The notes below the pieces were generated by a model that saw nothing but the letters and a program-made list of their open reading frames with translations, ran no database searches and had not been told where the DNA came from. Shown piece after piece: positions 44,901 through 55,916 of a stretch of 64,000 bases of DNA. Position 1 is the stretch's first letter; every line of letters begins with the position of its first letter. The DNA comes from Axinella damicornis (lineage: Eukaryota > Porifera > Demospongiae > Axinellida > Axinellidae): assembly GCA_963931865.1 (NCBI GenBank), contig OZ007505.1:18005457-18069456 (forward strand), written 5' to 3'. A program made the position numbers and the translations under genes.

Positions 44901-47900
44901 ACATGGTGCTCACGGCTGGGCCGAGTATTGTGCCATGGGGCAAGCCTGGCCGAGTATTGTGCCATGGGGCAAGTCTGGCTGAGTATTGTGCCATGGGGCA
45001 AGCCTGGCCGAGTATTGTGCCATGGGGCAAGCATGGCTGAGTATTGTGCCATGGGGCAAGCCTGGCCGAGTATTGTGCCATGGGGCAAGCCTGGCCGAGT
45101 ATTGTGCCATGGGGCAAGCCTGGCCGAGCATTGTGCCATGGGCAAGCCTGGCCGAGTATTGTGCCATGGGCAAGCCTGGCCGAGCATTGTGCCATGGGGC
45201 AAGCCTGGCCGAGTATTGTGCCATGGGGCAAGCCTGGCCGAGCATTGTGCCATGGGGCAAGCCTGGCTGAGTATTGTGCCATGGGGCAAGCCTGGCCGAG
45301 TATTGTGCCATGGGGCAAGCCTGGCCGAGTATTGTGCCATGGGGCAAGCCTGGCCGAGCATTGTGCCATGGGGCAAGCCTGGCCGAGTATTGTGCCATGG
45401 GGCAAGCCTGGCCGAGTATTGTGCCATGGGGCAAGCCTGGCCGAGCATTGTGCCATGGGGCAAGCCTGGCCGAGTATTGTGCCATGGGGCAAGTCTGGCC
45501 GAGTATTGTGCCATGGGGCAAGCCTGGCCGAGCATTGTGCCATGGGGCAAGCCTGGCCGAGTATTGTGCCATGGGGCAAGCCTGGCCGAGTATTGTGCCA
45601 TGGGGCAAGCCTGGCTGAGTATTGTGCCATGGGGCAAGCCTGGCCGAGTATTGTGCCATGGGGCAAGCCTGGCCGAGTATTGTGCCATGGGGCAAGCCTG
45701 GCCGAGTATTGTGCCATGGGGCAAGCCTGGCCGAGTATTGTGCCATGGGGCAAGCCTGGCCGAGTATTGTGCCATGGGGCAAGCCTGGCCGAGTATTGTG
45801 CCATGGGGCAAGCCTGGCCGAGTATTGTGCCATGGGGCAAGCCTGGCCGAGCATTGTGCCATGGGGCAAGCCTGGCCGAGTATTGTGCCATGGGGCAAGC
45901 CTGGCCGAGTATTGTGCCATGGGGCAAGCCTGGCCGAGCATTGTGCCATGGGGCAAGCCTGGCCGAGTATTGTGCCATGGGGCAAGTCTGGCTGAGTATT
46001 GTGCCATGGGGCAAGCCTGGCCGAGCATTGTGCCATGGGGCAAGCCTGGCCGAGTATTGTGCCATGGGGCAAGCCTGGCCGAGTATTGTGCCATGGGGCA
46101 AGCCTGGCCGAGCATTGTGCCATGGGGCAAGCCTGGCCGAGTATTGTGCCATGGGGCAAGTCTGGCTGAGTATTGTGCCATGGGGCAAGCCTGGCCGAGT
46201 ATTGTGCCATGGGGCAAGCCTGGCCGAGCATTGTGCCATGGGGCAAGCCTGGCCGAGTATTGTGCCATGGGGCAAGCCTGGCCGAGTATTGTGCCATGGG
46301 GCAAGCCTGGCCGAGTATTGTGCCATGGGGCAAGCCTGGCCGAGTATTGTGCCATGGGGCAAGCCTGGCCGAGTATTGTGCCATGGGGCAAGCCTGGCTG
46401 AGTATTGTGCCATGGGGCAAGCCTGGCCGAGTATTGTGCCATGGGGCAAGCCTGGCCGAGCATTGTGCCATGGGACAAGCCTGGCCGAGTATTGTGCCAT
46501 GGGGCAAGCCTGGCTGAGTATTGTGCCATGGGGCAAGCCTGGCTGAGTCATTGTGCAGCTGTGTGCCATGGGGCAAGCCTGGTCAAGCATTGTGCAGTTG
46601 TGTGCCGTGGGGAAGCCTGGCTGAACAGTGTGCAGCCGTGTGCCGTGGGGCAAGCTTGGCTGAACAGTGTGCAGCTGTCTGGCATGGGGTAAGCCTGCCC
46701 GAGCAGCAGACAGCTGCACACTGTTCAGCCAGGCTTGCACTGCTGCACGCCATGGAGCAAGCCTGGCCAAGCAGTGTGCAGCTGTGCGCCATGGGGCAAG
46801 CCTGGCTGAACACTGTGAGCAGCTGCATATGAGGCAAGCCTGGTTGAACAGTGTGCAGCTGTGCGCCGTGGGGCAAGCCTGGCCAAGCAGTGTGCAGCTG
46901 TGTACCATGGGGCAAGCCTGGCTGAACACTGTGAGCAGCTGTCTGCCATGGGGCAAGCCTGGCTGAACAGTGTGCAGCTGTGCACCGTGGGGCAAGCCTG
47001 GCCAAGCAGTGTGCAGCTATGCGCCATGGGGCAAGCCTGGCTGAACACTGTGAGCAGCTGTCTGCCATGGGGCAAGCCTGGCTGAACAGTGTGCAGCTGT
47101 CTTCTTTGGGGCAAGCCTGGTTCATGGCAAGGGACACCACTCGGGCAGGCACAATACGGAAAGGAGGCGCAAGGCAGCTCAGTATGGAAGAGATGCAGCA
47201 TAATTTCAAGTAAGGGACATGGGGTTGAAGGGTGTGTGGGTTCATGCAGCTCGGAATAACAGAAATGAAGCTACCAGGCAGCTGTCTAAACATACATATC
47301 TCATGGGAGTGATTGCCGTGTATGCTACAGGGTAGCTGCTCAAACAACACACCAACGCTCGTTCAGATTAACTTCCCAATTTTCCAAGCTGCAACAAGAC
47401 CCGGTAACAAGCCAAACTGTCCCCCTCCCCCAAACGTTTTACTGGACTTGACAAAAGCATGGGTGGAGAGGAACTCACCTCGTGGCTGAGAGAGGAGCTC
47501 TCCCCCCGGGCCAGTGAGCACCAAACCCTAAGTCTCGAGCGGCTTTAATCTTTGCTAACACACGCCCAGAGAGAGGGCTGGAGAGGAGGGAGGGGAAGTG
47601 GTGCAGGAGGGTGTCTGTAGGGGGAAGAACCACAGTATATTACAGTAAACTACAGTATAACACACACACATGGTACAGTATAGCAGGTTATTTGTGTGGG
47701 TAGAAAATTTTCTTAAAACGGGTTCTAATTTTCATGGTGCCCGCCACAGCAATACACGGCACTATACGTAATTCACTGCAGATGACGTGATAGTACACAC
47801 ATGGATGATATAAATTATCCATGGTACACGTGGCTAGGAAAGATGTAGTGCATCACGTAACACTGGAGAAGGACTAAGTTAGCACACTAATGCGAGAACG

Positions 47901-49171
47901 GCAACCACGCTGATTCAATTGCTGTGGCGAGAGATACTGGGCTCAGTTTTTTTGTCGCTGGTATCCAGTTTTCTATATTTAGTTAATCAATCGCAACATG
48001 AGGGACAGCTGGTCATAGAGGACCCTGTGGATCGAAATTTCGTAGGTGGAAGTTTCAAGGCCTGTTGGTAAGCCACACAATATGACGAAACTGGCACCCC
48101 ACAAAAATAACCCACTATACAGTATGCACAACACCACACGGATGAGAAAAGGATTCGACTTACTGAGTTCGTCGTTCCTCAGGTCCACACTCTTAAACAG
48201 TGAAAACCTTTTTTCAACCTGAGCAGACATAAGAGAGAAATCATAACCACAACAGCCCTTCTCTATGAAGATGGAGGGAGGGAGGGAGGAAGGGAGGGAG
48301 GGAGGAAGGGAGGGAGGGAGGGAGGGAGGGAGGGAGGGAGGGAGGGAGGGAGGGAGGGAGGGAGGGAGGGAGGGAGAGAGGGAGAGAGGGAGGGAGGGAG
48401 GGAGAGAGGAGAGGGGAGGGAGAGACGTAGAGAGGGGAGGGAGAGAGAAACACAGACACTAATTGAGTGACAGAAAAGAAGGGAACACACCTCGGAACTA
48501 CACTGCAAGAACACGGAGAAAGAGCTCCTCAACAAATCATGAATCCACTCTTCACTCATTCCATTGTTTTGGAGGGTTCTATACACTGAATACACACAAG
48601 ACAGGTCCACTTCCACCCACTCCGGCAACACCTGTGATAACAGTTCCACTTCATTCTTGCTAAATCCTACTTCAAATAACCCGTGCTCAAGATTCTCAGT
48701 CTTCTGCCTCAAAGTTTTCACATCCTTTGCAGTTCGTCCCTTAACGTTCCACCAATGCACACCTGAACTACCTTCAAGTGCAGACCATTTCTCCAAATGA
48801 AGCCCACTTTCAGGGAGAGTGCCATTTAACAGTGCCCTTCTGCATGCCCACTCTTGCAATGCTTCGGTTGTAGCATTGGACCTCCCAGCAAGAAACTTCA
48901 GAGGTCCACCTGAAACCTCCCTGGTTGGCTCCTGTTTGTTTCCTTCTGAGCTACTCTTAACTGAAGTCAATTCCATCTTCTCCGACTCAGTTGATTCTCT
49001 TTTCTCAGGACCTGCAAGTTCGTTTTCAGCTGATTTTGGCGTACTGCAGCAAGCTCTTCCCATAGGAGACGTCCACCGTCTTTGGTGGAGTGCACACAAC
49101 ATTTGTCCAGCAGTGCAACGCGCAGAACGTGAGACTGATGGAAGCAAGGCAAACCACCAAACAGTCGCCAT
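40421..49171 (-). CDS. mTERF-family mitochondrial transcription factor-like gene (interrupted by an assembly gap)
   Basis: Exons on the minus strand: 49171-48491 (ATG in strong context, 227 codons), 48218-48164, 47614-47479, 44774-44554, 42383-42318, 41829-41736, 40545-40421 (TGA). Each has consensus or near-consensus splice sites. Phases match within the first four exons and within the last three. One or more exons between 44554 and 42383 are uncertain: a small exon at 43365-43327 is possible, and 42783-42982 is N. The start (MATVWWFALLPSVSRSAR) looks like a mitochondrial presequence, and a Ser/Glu/Lys-rich linker follows. After it come repeats of about 35 residues with the mTERF pattern (SKNEVELLSQVLPEWVEVD; NTLLHHFPSLLSSPLSGRVL; LDPAFVLIRDPQFLNQS; LRHCPSIISPLRDVEMKASI). 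The C-terminus (RQFAPRIRYSYQH) resembles mTERF tails. By family knowledge it would bind mitochondrial DNA or rRNA in the matrix. At least seven minisatellites lie in its introns. Confidence 0.62.
40590..41065. repeat. minisatellite GAGGGAGCAGAGGGGGTGGG, last intron of the mTERF-like gene
   Basis: About 24-bp units (GGGGTGTGAGGGAGCAGAGG and GGTGGCGTGAGGGAGCAG variants) over some 350 bp, preceded by irregular G-rich DNA. The C-rich strand is open in all three frames (Pro/Leu/Ser/His), which is not real coding. Confidence 0.9.
41105..41560. repeat. 30-bp minisatellite GATAGAGGTGGCAGTGGGGA
   Basis: About 15 copies of GATAGAGGTGGCAGTGGGGA plus TAGGGGACAT, with few substitutions. It shares an intron with the 40.6-41.06 kb array. 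A unit length divisible by 3 makes it look like a coding repeat on both strands. Confidence 0.92.
41948..42180. repeat. poly(G) then AGGGCCAAGTTAGGGAAGGA repeat
   Basis: A 37-bp G run followed by four copies of a roughly 35-bp unit with GAGAGGTGGAGGGAGGAGGG and CCAAGTTAGGGAAG. It lies in the intron between the exons at 42318 and 41829. Confidence 0.85.
42405..42560. repeat. 18-20-bp tandem repeat ACCTTAGGATACCACAGCAT
   Basis: Seven or eight copies ending directly before the pyrimidine tract of the exon at 42383 (minus strand). Variation here could affect that splice acceptor. Confidence 0.85.
42783..42982. other. assembly gap, 200 N
   Basis: Exactly 200 undetermined bases, a conventional gap size. 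The right side is inside a tandem repeat, so the true length is probably different. Confidence 0.98.
42983..43230. repeat. 37-bp minisatellite, GATGAGAGGTGAAAGCAGCC, truncated by the gap
   Basis: Seven copies of GATGAGAGGTGAAAGCAGCC plus CCTCCCACCCACCTCATCA, starting at the gap edge. Confidence 0.92.
43885..43990. mobile_element. fragment related to the 512-bp TTAA element
   Basis: CAGGGCCTACCGCCAGACGG, GGCTCCAACCAAGGGCATTT and GCTGTTTGCACCCT parallel the centre of the elements at 30693 and 31541. The ends are missing or unrecognisable. Confidence 0.5.
44880..46560. repeat. large 29-bp minisatellite, GCCATGGGGCAAGCCTGGCC
   Basis: Some 57 copies of GTGCCATGGGGCAAGCCTGG plus CCGAGTATT. Variants T/C (CTGAG), A/C (GCATT) and one-base deletions are scattered through it. 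The unit has no stop on either strand and 29 is not a multiple of 3, so every copy shifts frame. Four or more overlapping frames of 350-700 codons result. It sits in the intron between mTERF-like exons 47479 and 44774. Confidence 0.97.
46560..47125. repeat. diverged higher-order extension of the 29-bp array
   Basis: Longer units (about 39 bp) combine GTGCAGCTGTGTGCCATGG with GGCAAGCCTGGCTGAACA. They appear to be the older edge from which the uniform 29-bp array was amplified. Confidence 0.9.
48268..48455. repeat. (GGGA)n microsatellite, intron 1 of the mTERF-like gene
   Basis: About 40 GGGA units, grading into GAGAGGGA and ending in GAGACGTAGAGAGG. On the sense (minus) strand it is a long CCCT pyrimidine tract starting about 35 nt after the exon 1 donor. 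Confidence 0.92.
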
Positions 49172-49738
49172 TTCCCACGTGGGTGCTCCAAAGTTACTTT
49201 CTTTCGCATAATTAGAAGATCGAACGTTATTTTGAGCTCGTTCCCAGACGAGTTTGGGAACAAGACTGTCTGCATCCTGGTCTCGTTCCCATTCCCCAGA
49301 CCCTAGACTAGGACTGTGGCTTGCAGCTAGTGAGCAGGTTAACATTAAATTTTGTTAACTGTATCCTGCTGATACCTTCAGATTTACCCCTCCACAGATG
49401 CCTCACTGGGCCACTGCTGGCCCCTCATTGGACCATTGTGCACAGCTGGGCTTCTGCTGGGGAGAGGTCCCTTACCGGGGAGATGTCGTTCCTCAATGGG
49501 GAGATGTTCCTCGATCACTAGGACAATTACTCTGGGGGATGTTCCTCACTCAGTCAATGCTGGGAAGAGGTTGCTGCTCGCTGGGGAGAGGTTCCTCATT
49601 GGACCTGGGGAGAGGCTGCTGCTCACTGGGACAATGCTGGGGAGACGCTCCTCTCCCCCAAGAGATTTGACCTTTGACCGAGATTTTACAACACAGCAAC
49701 CATGCACGGAAATGGAGGATCTGATCAGGTTGTGAAGC

Positions 49739-50089
49739 TTAAGGCTGTGGCACGCAAGGCTTTAGTCTCCTTGGCCACTTGGGTTTTGGTATATTATCAA
49801 TGGTTTTAGTACTGTAGCCAGCCCCACCTCCAGCAAGTTCTTGCTTGCTTTGTGTCGAGTAAGTTTGATTTCTGGTTAAGTCTGCGCGCGCCGCTGTTAT
49901 TGACCGGACGCGGATTGGAACGTGGTCATCCAATTTAAAACCACACGAGAGATCACACGAGCGATAGTACGGTTCGAAAAGTCGATCCTGGATGTGATCG
50001 AGCTCTGCTTGCTCGATGCTACCTTGAAATTGAAGATCGACATAGGACGCCGTGGTGAGTAGAACACTGACCAGAAGAAAATAAGTTCT
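49739..50089 (-). CDS. possible terminal exon, small secreted-type protein
   Basis: After a good acceptor (ACATTATTGCAG) a frame of about 115 codons runs to TAA. It opens with a hydrophobic stretch (YFLLVSVLLTTASYVDLQF) that could be a signal peptide or membrane anchor. It continues with HIQDRLFEPYYRSCDLSCGF and an Arg-rich segment and ends KWPRRLKPCVPQP. There is no in-frame ATG in this exon, so an upstream exon must supply the start. Four Cys hint at an extracellular fold. Family not recognised. Confidence 0.35.
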   Translation of the reverse strand, partial: RTYFLLVSVLLTTASYVDLQFQGSIEQAELDHIQDRLFEPYYRSCDLSCGFKLDDHVPIRVRSITAARADLTRNQTYSTQSKQELAGGGAGYSTKTIDNIPKPKWPRRLKPCVPQP

Positions 50090-50543
50090 CTGCAATAATG
50101 TTTTCCATTCCCGCCAAAAAGTGCTTAATTCCTTCCATATTCATTGTGTATAATGTACTCAGTGAGGCGGCAGCTAGCTATTTACTCCTAGTATTATTGG
50201 TGTGGTGATGGACGTACAGCTACTGGATCATTTTGTTTGTGTGTGCTGCTGTTCCGGTACAGTATGTGTACCATTCTGTACTTAGTACATACATGGAGTA
50301 TACATTGGCATCACAAATACCCAGTACCTCCATGTATTAGGGTTGCACATGCTTTGATTATACTTGTCATGCAGTATGTGTGTACACTGTACAGTAGTTC
50401 ATCTCCTGCCGCAGCGTATTGAAGGTTGACTACCAGGACCCACGGAAAAATAGGGCGTGGTCGATAAAATATGACTTCATGCACGTTTTATGCTAACTCG
50501 TGTATTAAGGAAATGGGAACACAAAGGGCGTGGTCAATAAAAG

Positions 50544-50675
50544 ATGGCTGCACACCGCGAGCTTGCAAGTGAAACAATATCCTTTAATGGCAAGAAACGT
50601 AAAACGAAGCTAATCTCGATCAATCTGGTGACCATGACAGTGTCTCAAAGTGACCATGATGATCGCATAGGACAT
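50544..50675 (+). CDS. candidate first coding exon (44 codons)
   Basis: The ATG has strong context (AAGATGG). The frame reads MAAHRELASETISFNGKKRK and LISINLVTMTVSQSDHDDRI, then meets a consensus donor (GACAT/GTAAGTAG) at phase 0. It lies 1.1 kb upstream of the two-pass membrane protein gene on the same strand. I found no in-frame way to join them, so it may start a different transcript or a noncoding leader. Confidence 0.35.
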
Positions 50676-50894
50676 GTAAGTAGCAACATTTGGCATTCAT
50701 GGACACGCACAGCACTGGGCTAGGTGTTCGCCTCTGCCCTGCGTGCTTATAGTTCTAACCTGCCACCAGTTTTTCAATGCTTGAATGCTTGACCAGTCTT
50801 GCTTCCTACTGAACGATGAGTGTGAGCAGCCAAGCTAACAAAATATGCGTTCTAGTTTCATCAAATGTCAACCTAGATCATTGGTCTGAAACAT

Positions 50895-51005
50895 GACCAA
50901 CTGTTGGTCGGTCTGAAACGTACAACCAACTGTTGGTCGATCTGAAACGTACAACCAACTGTTGGTCAGTCTGAAACGTATTCCCAACTATTGGTCAGTT
51001 ATTGG
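50895..51005. repeat. 32-bp tandem repeat, CAACTGTTGGTCGGTCTGAA
   Basis: Four copies of the unit GACCAACTGTTGGTCGGTCT plus GAAACGTACAAC. Each contains the perfect palindrome GACCAACTGTTGGTC or a close variant. Confidence 0.8.
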
Positions 51006-51157
51006 TTTGTCTGAAACTGACACACATTCCTCCTCGTAGTTTTGCTGGAGATTTGGATTTGTTGCCCTCCCTCTTGGAGTTGATGCATTAGAGATAAATT
51101 ATTAGTATACCTTTGGGAAGGGGTGTTCCTGCAGAGTGTGCTCATCACTGCAACCCC

Positions 51158-51158
<1 letters not shown>

Positions 51159-51204
<46 letters not shown>
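51159..51204. repeat. poly(dC) tract, 46 bp
   Basis: The joint-longest C run in the window (with 62953-62998), about 550 bp upstream of the membrane-protein ATG. Confidence 0.9.
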
Positions 51205-51415
51205 TTCCCCAGAGTATGCTAATCTTCCTACATGTATGCACGCTGCCTCTAGTTTGAGTATGCCGGGAACCTTGCTCCACGCAGTCAGTACAGCAGTGGG
51301 TGGTCTTTGTCTCACAATGATATGAGATCAGAATCTTGATTATCAGAGAAACAAAAATCTTAATGCATCTCAACACTTGCCAAATTTGATTACAATACCT
51401 ACAATTTACAAAACT

Positions 51416-51604
51416 AGCCTTGTTCCCAGGCCTTCTACATACATACATACACCACCAGTTTTTGATTGCCTAGCCTTGTTCCCAGGCCTTCTACACCACC
51501 AGTTTTGATCGCTTGCAGTATGCAAAAACGGCAGAGAACACTACATACTTGCGTACTGCAAGCGATCAAAAACTGGCTGTGTGGAAGGCCTGGGAACGAG
51601 GCTA
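51416..51604. mobile_element. full-length palindromic MITE (51471-51604) plus 5' partial copy
   Basis: The full copy starts TAGCCTTGTTCCCAGGCC and ends GGCCTGGGAACGAGGCTA. The arms continue inward for about 50 bp (CACCAGTTTTGATCGCTTGC with GCAAGCGATCAAAAACTGG). This gives the best picture of the intact unit, 134 bp with TA at both edges. The copy at 51416-51470 is a left end only, so one insertion may have landed in another. Confidence 0.8.
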
Positions 51605-51760
51605 CTACAAACTCTGTCTGTGTGTTTGTAACTTCATGGCGGTTTGTTTCTGTTTGCGGACCTGCAGGGGAGTAACAGTTACGAGAAGCTGATGAAAAAA
51701 CAAACCCTAGTTTAGAGAATAACAAGAAAATAGAAAGGCTGTGTAATTGCGCTGGTGAAT

Positions 51761-53984
51761 ATGTCAAATGATCACGTTGAGCTGCAGAAGTTTATAAGAA
51801 GCCCCAGTTCACCGGACAGGATGAGTGCCACTGGAAGCTTTGGCCAGCCTTCCAGCACCTCTTTCAACAACCAAAATGTCGACCACACGGAAGTGGGACA
51901 GATGGCACCCTTGTACCAAACTGTTCCTGACGCCAAGGTGTCACACTCAAAGTACACCGCAGGACGAGTTCCCTCTCCATCCCCGGGAGTCTACACCATC
52001 CCCTCCGAGTCTGACCCTCCGAATGAGTACGATTTTATCAACGAGAAGCAGGTTGGAGGAAGACGCACACAGCACGTGTCTGAGAACGTGCTGTACGGTG
52101 ATCAAGTCACTGCGGGCCAGTTTCGCCATGCCGCAACATTAGAAAAAAAAGAATCAGCAAGATTCTCGGGGAGTGTTTCTGAACCAGTAAAAGAATCCGA
52201 GGGGAAGACCTCATGTTGCCAAGCGTCAACCATGTTTTTCTCCTTCTTCCACGTGGTGGGGATAATAATTGGCCTGGCTGCGTTGGTCCTTGTGGTACTC
52301 ATCATCTTTGGCATTCTCAGTATCAGCTCCCCAAACTGTGAATGTGCCACAAGTGAGTGGAATCTGTCAACAGTATAGCCTCGTTCCCAGGCCGTCTTCC
52401 GCTCCGCTTTTAGCCTCATACGCGACCGGTTGGACGGTTCAAATTCAAAGGTCACATGTGCGGCTAAAAGCGGAGTGGGAGACGTCCTGTGTATGAGGAG
52501 TATGGTGCTGCCTTTCTTTTTAAATTCCTGTGTTTTTTGTCAACTATGTTCTGTGTTGCTGTTCAATGTGGTACAAATTGAGCAAATTGGTCTGCACAGT
52601 GTATTGTGATTTGAAAGGAGATGGTCCAACTTCCCTGTGCATTGTCTTTCTGGGATGTCTCCTTGACCGCCATCTTTCCTCACTCTGTCCCCTTCCTCTG
52701 TGTCACTCTTCCTCCCCCCCCTGTCTGTCTCTCCTTCCTCCATCCCCCTCCCTTCCCTTTCCCCCCCCCGCCCCATCTCCTCCCCTCCCTCTATCACCCT
52801 TCCTCCTTCCCTGCTCTGTCTCACAGATAACCAAGATGTACAAGTGAGTTCTGATTCATTTGCTCCCAAAACATGGAATGAGTATATTTATCTCCCCTTG
52901 TGTACACCAAAAAACCTTACAAGGAGTTTGGGGATTCCTAGTTCCTGCTGTTGTAGGCTGTGTGCCCATGTCGGGAGACACTGTGAATATGTAGTCCAAC
53001 CTCAAAATCAACCACTGAAATGTACATAGCATAATTGACTTCCGAGTGTGGCTGGCTGCTAGCCAGTGCTAGGTAGGATGCTTGAGGGTCCTTAGGTCAC
53101 AGAGTTCAATCCCTCCTAGCTCAGACTAACCTTGAGAGGGAGAAAGAATCAGTTGGAAATCATCTGAGGCCTCTAGGCCATATTAGTGATGATATACAAT
53201 GTAGCTTTTACCTTGTACGACATCACTTGGTAGTTGTTTGTGTGAATACCAGGTGGCACCGCTCCTGTGTGGAGTTCAAATGGCAGGACGTGTAACTGGG
53301 TGGTCCTACGCAAGGAACATGCTAGTCTCAGTACCAGATCCTGCGAGGGTCTGGTACCGAGACTAGGAACATGCATGCAAAGAAACAGCAGCTACAGGAC
53401 CTTTCCCTCACCAGTTTCCAGGATTTGCTGCATCTGAGGCCTCTTGGCCGTTTTGGTTGTATAGCTTGTCTCCGCTCCTCTCACCTGGTTGATCCTTACA
53501 CTGTAGGTCACACATTTCAGTTCCTCCCAGCACTGGTCAGCCTTGAGAGGGAGTGAGAATCAGTCGGAATTCATCTGAGGCTTCTAGGCCATATTGGTGA
53601 TATAGCTTGTCTTTCACTCCTCTGCTCCCCCAGTCGCTTAGTGGTGGGAGGCTGGGAGCAGCATTGGTTCAATCCTGGCTAGTGGGGTTTATTTCTCACT
53701 CCACATATGGGATGCACCATTCAGGGGAGCACTTGTCATTAGCATTGAAAATAGTTGGTTGACTGGAGGTAAACTGGATTAGTGGTTAGTTGGTTCTATG
53801 CTGGGGGGGGGGAGGAGGAGGAGGCAGGCGGTGTGGGGCAGCTGCTTACTAAAGGTGATTGAAGTCATGGGCTAGCTTAGCTAGCACCTTGTCAACTTGG
53901 AGGAGCTGATGTGTTGCTTTGTATTGTTCTCTTAGCCACATGCTCATGCACTACACACTCTACACACACACACACACACACGTG

Positions 53985-54015
<31 letters not shown>

Positions 54016-55881
54016 GCACACACACATGCACACATATGCACTCACAGGAGTTGCGCACGATGGTCACAACACTCATGGACAGCCTGGAAGCATTGGTAAG
54101 TTTTCCATCCACTTGAAACATGCCTCGTAATTATTCCTATTGAGAACTGTGTACATTCCGTGTAGATTGAGTTGTAGACACTGAAATGGTTTAACGCAAT
54201 GGTTTCCCATACACACGTATGATTTAGCATGTACAGCAGCTTCTCCCTACTGAAACCACTCAAAGTGATCAGTGGATACACATTTTAAACAACCATAATG
54301 GTCAAAGGCAGAGGAGGGAGGACACGATCACGTGATGCACTTTTAATTGCGAATCACTCGTAAGTATAGGCTGTACACTTGCACTGCGAAGTCGATTTAG
54401 TTGGGCGCCCTCTGCCGCAATTATGAAGATTTTTGCAGTCGCAGTACACTGATACTCAGTAGAGCATTTACAGATCGAGCGCCCTGGTGTAGTTCACTGC
54501 TATGACCGAGTACACATTTTATATGCGTTCAAGAATGCTAGGAATGATAAATAACCATGTGATTTTGTCAAGACATGACGTTGTGTCCTCCCTCCTCTGG
54601 GTCAAAGGTGAGACAACTTCGCAAGTGTTTTTTTGTGTAACAAGATATCAATGATCAACAGCTCTTCTTTCAAAATGCCCTTGTTGCACAATGTAAACAC
54701 AATTCTCCTTTGACCTTTGGGATTGGTTAGAACAATGCCCTGAGCCCTTCACTTGTAGCAGGGCCAAAGTACACTCTACTTTGCCTCATTTGGCGTCACG
54801 GTGACTGTTGCAACCCTGTTTGAATGGATAGCTGCCGTAGTCAGAGAGACATGTGAGTTTCCACTCTTAGCCTCGCTCTGTACCGGGGAGACCTCATTCC
54901 CGTACCAAGGAGACCTCCATGGCCCGGGAACGGGTCTACACCCCGCCTGCTACTCATGGATGTATGCCACAGCTTCCTTCTGAACTCTCTCCATCAGATC
55001 AGATCCTGTTTCCTACATTTGTACATGTAATTTGACCTCAGCTCCCATTACATAGTATAGGCAGTATACAAAACAAATGCCATGGCTACCATAAACACCA
55101 CCATCCTCCTGCTTATAGCCCACATCAAAGGCAGTTGTATTGTTGTTGTCAATGGACAGTGAAACCTTTCAGATCTATGGACAGCTTTGTGCCCTCCTGG
55201 GATTCAGAGTACATAGTGTCCATGTGCTGTCAGACACAGTTGGGGGTGGGGAAGGGCTAGACACTCTGGTACAAGAGTAGGGGAAGTGGAGGGGCTGAGG
55301 ACTGTGGGATAACAGGAGGAGGGCGGAAGATGGAGGGACTACTTGTAAGCTAGAACTCCATTATCAATCACTACAAATAACTGTGCTCAAGTTTTCATAT
55401 GATCATGTCTGATTTGTGCATGAGATAAACTAGATGTCTTAGGTTGTGATGATCACTCTTGATATATACCATACCATGTATGTATGGACAGCAATGGACA
55501 TCACCCTCTTAGGCTCATACCGATAGTACTTTTGGGACCATTCAGCTGGAGCTACCGTACAAGGTGGAGTTCCATTAGTAATTTCCCCTCTGAAGCTCAC
55601 ACTGACTTTGGGACCATTAAGCTAGAGCTACCCTACAAGGTGGACTTCATTACCTCTGAAGCTCACATAGATAATGCCGACTTATGGATGATTAAGCAAG
55701 AACTGCCCTACAAGGTGGAGTCCATTTGCAGTGACGCAAGGACAATTTGTTGCACTAGAGCACTGGTAGTGAGCTGATAAAGGAATCGTCATAGCAGCAG
55801 TTACTGTAGTAGAGGCCCTAGTATAGAAGATGATGTGTGTCCTCATCACGTCATCACAACTAAATCATGATCAGTTGTCCC

Positions 55882-55916
<35 letters not shown>

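Noticed and set aside
44869..46995. Open frames up to 708 codons over the 29-bp array, both strands
   Set aside because: All are products of a stop-free tandem repeat; they overlap each other and lie in an intron of a better supported gene.
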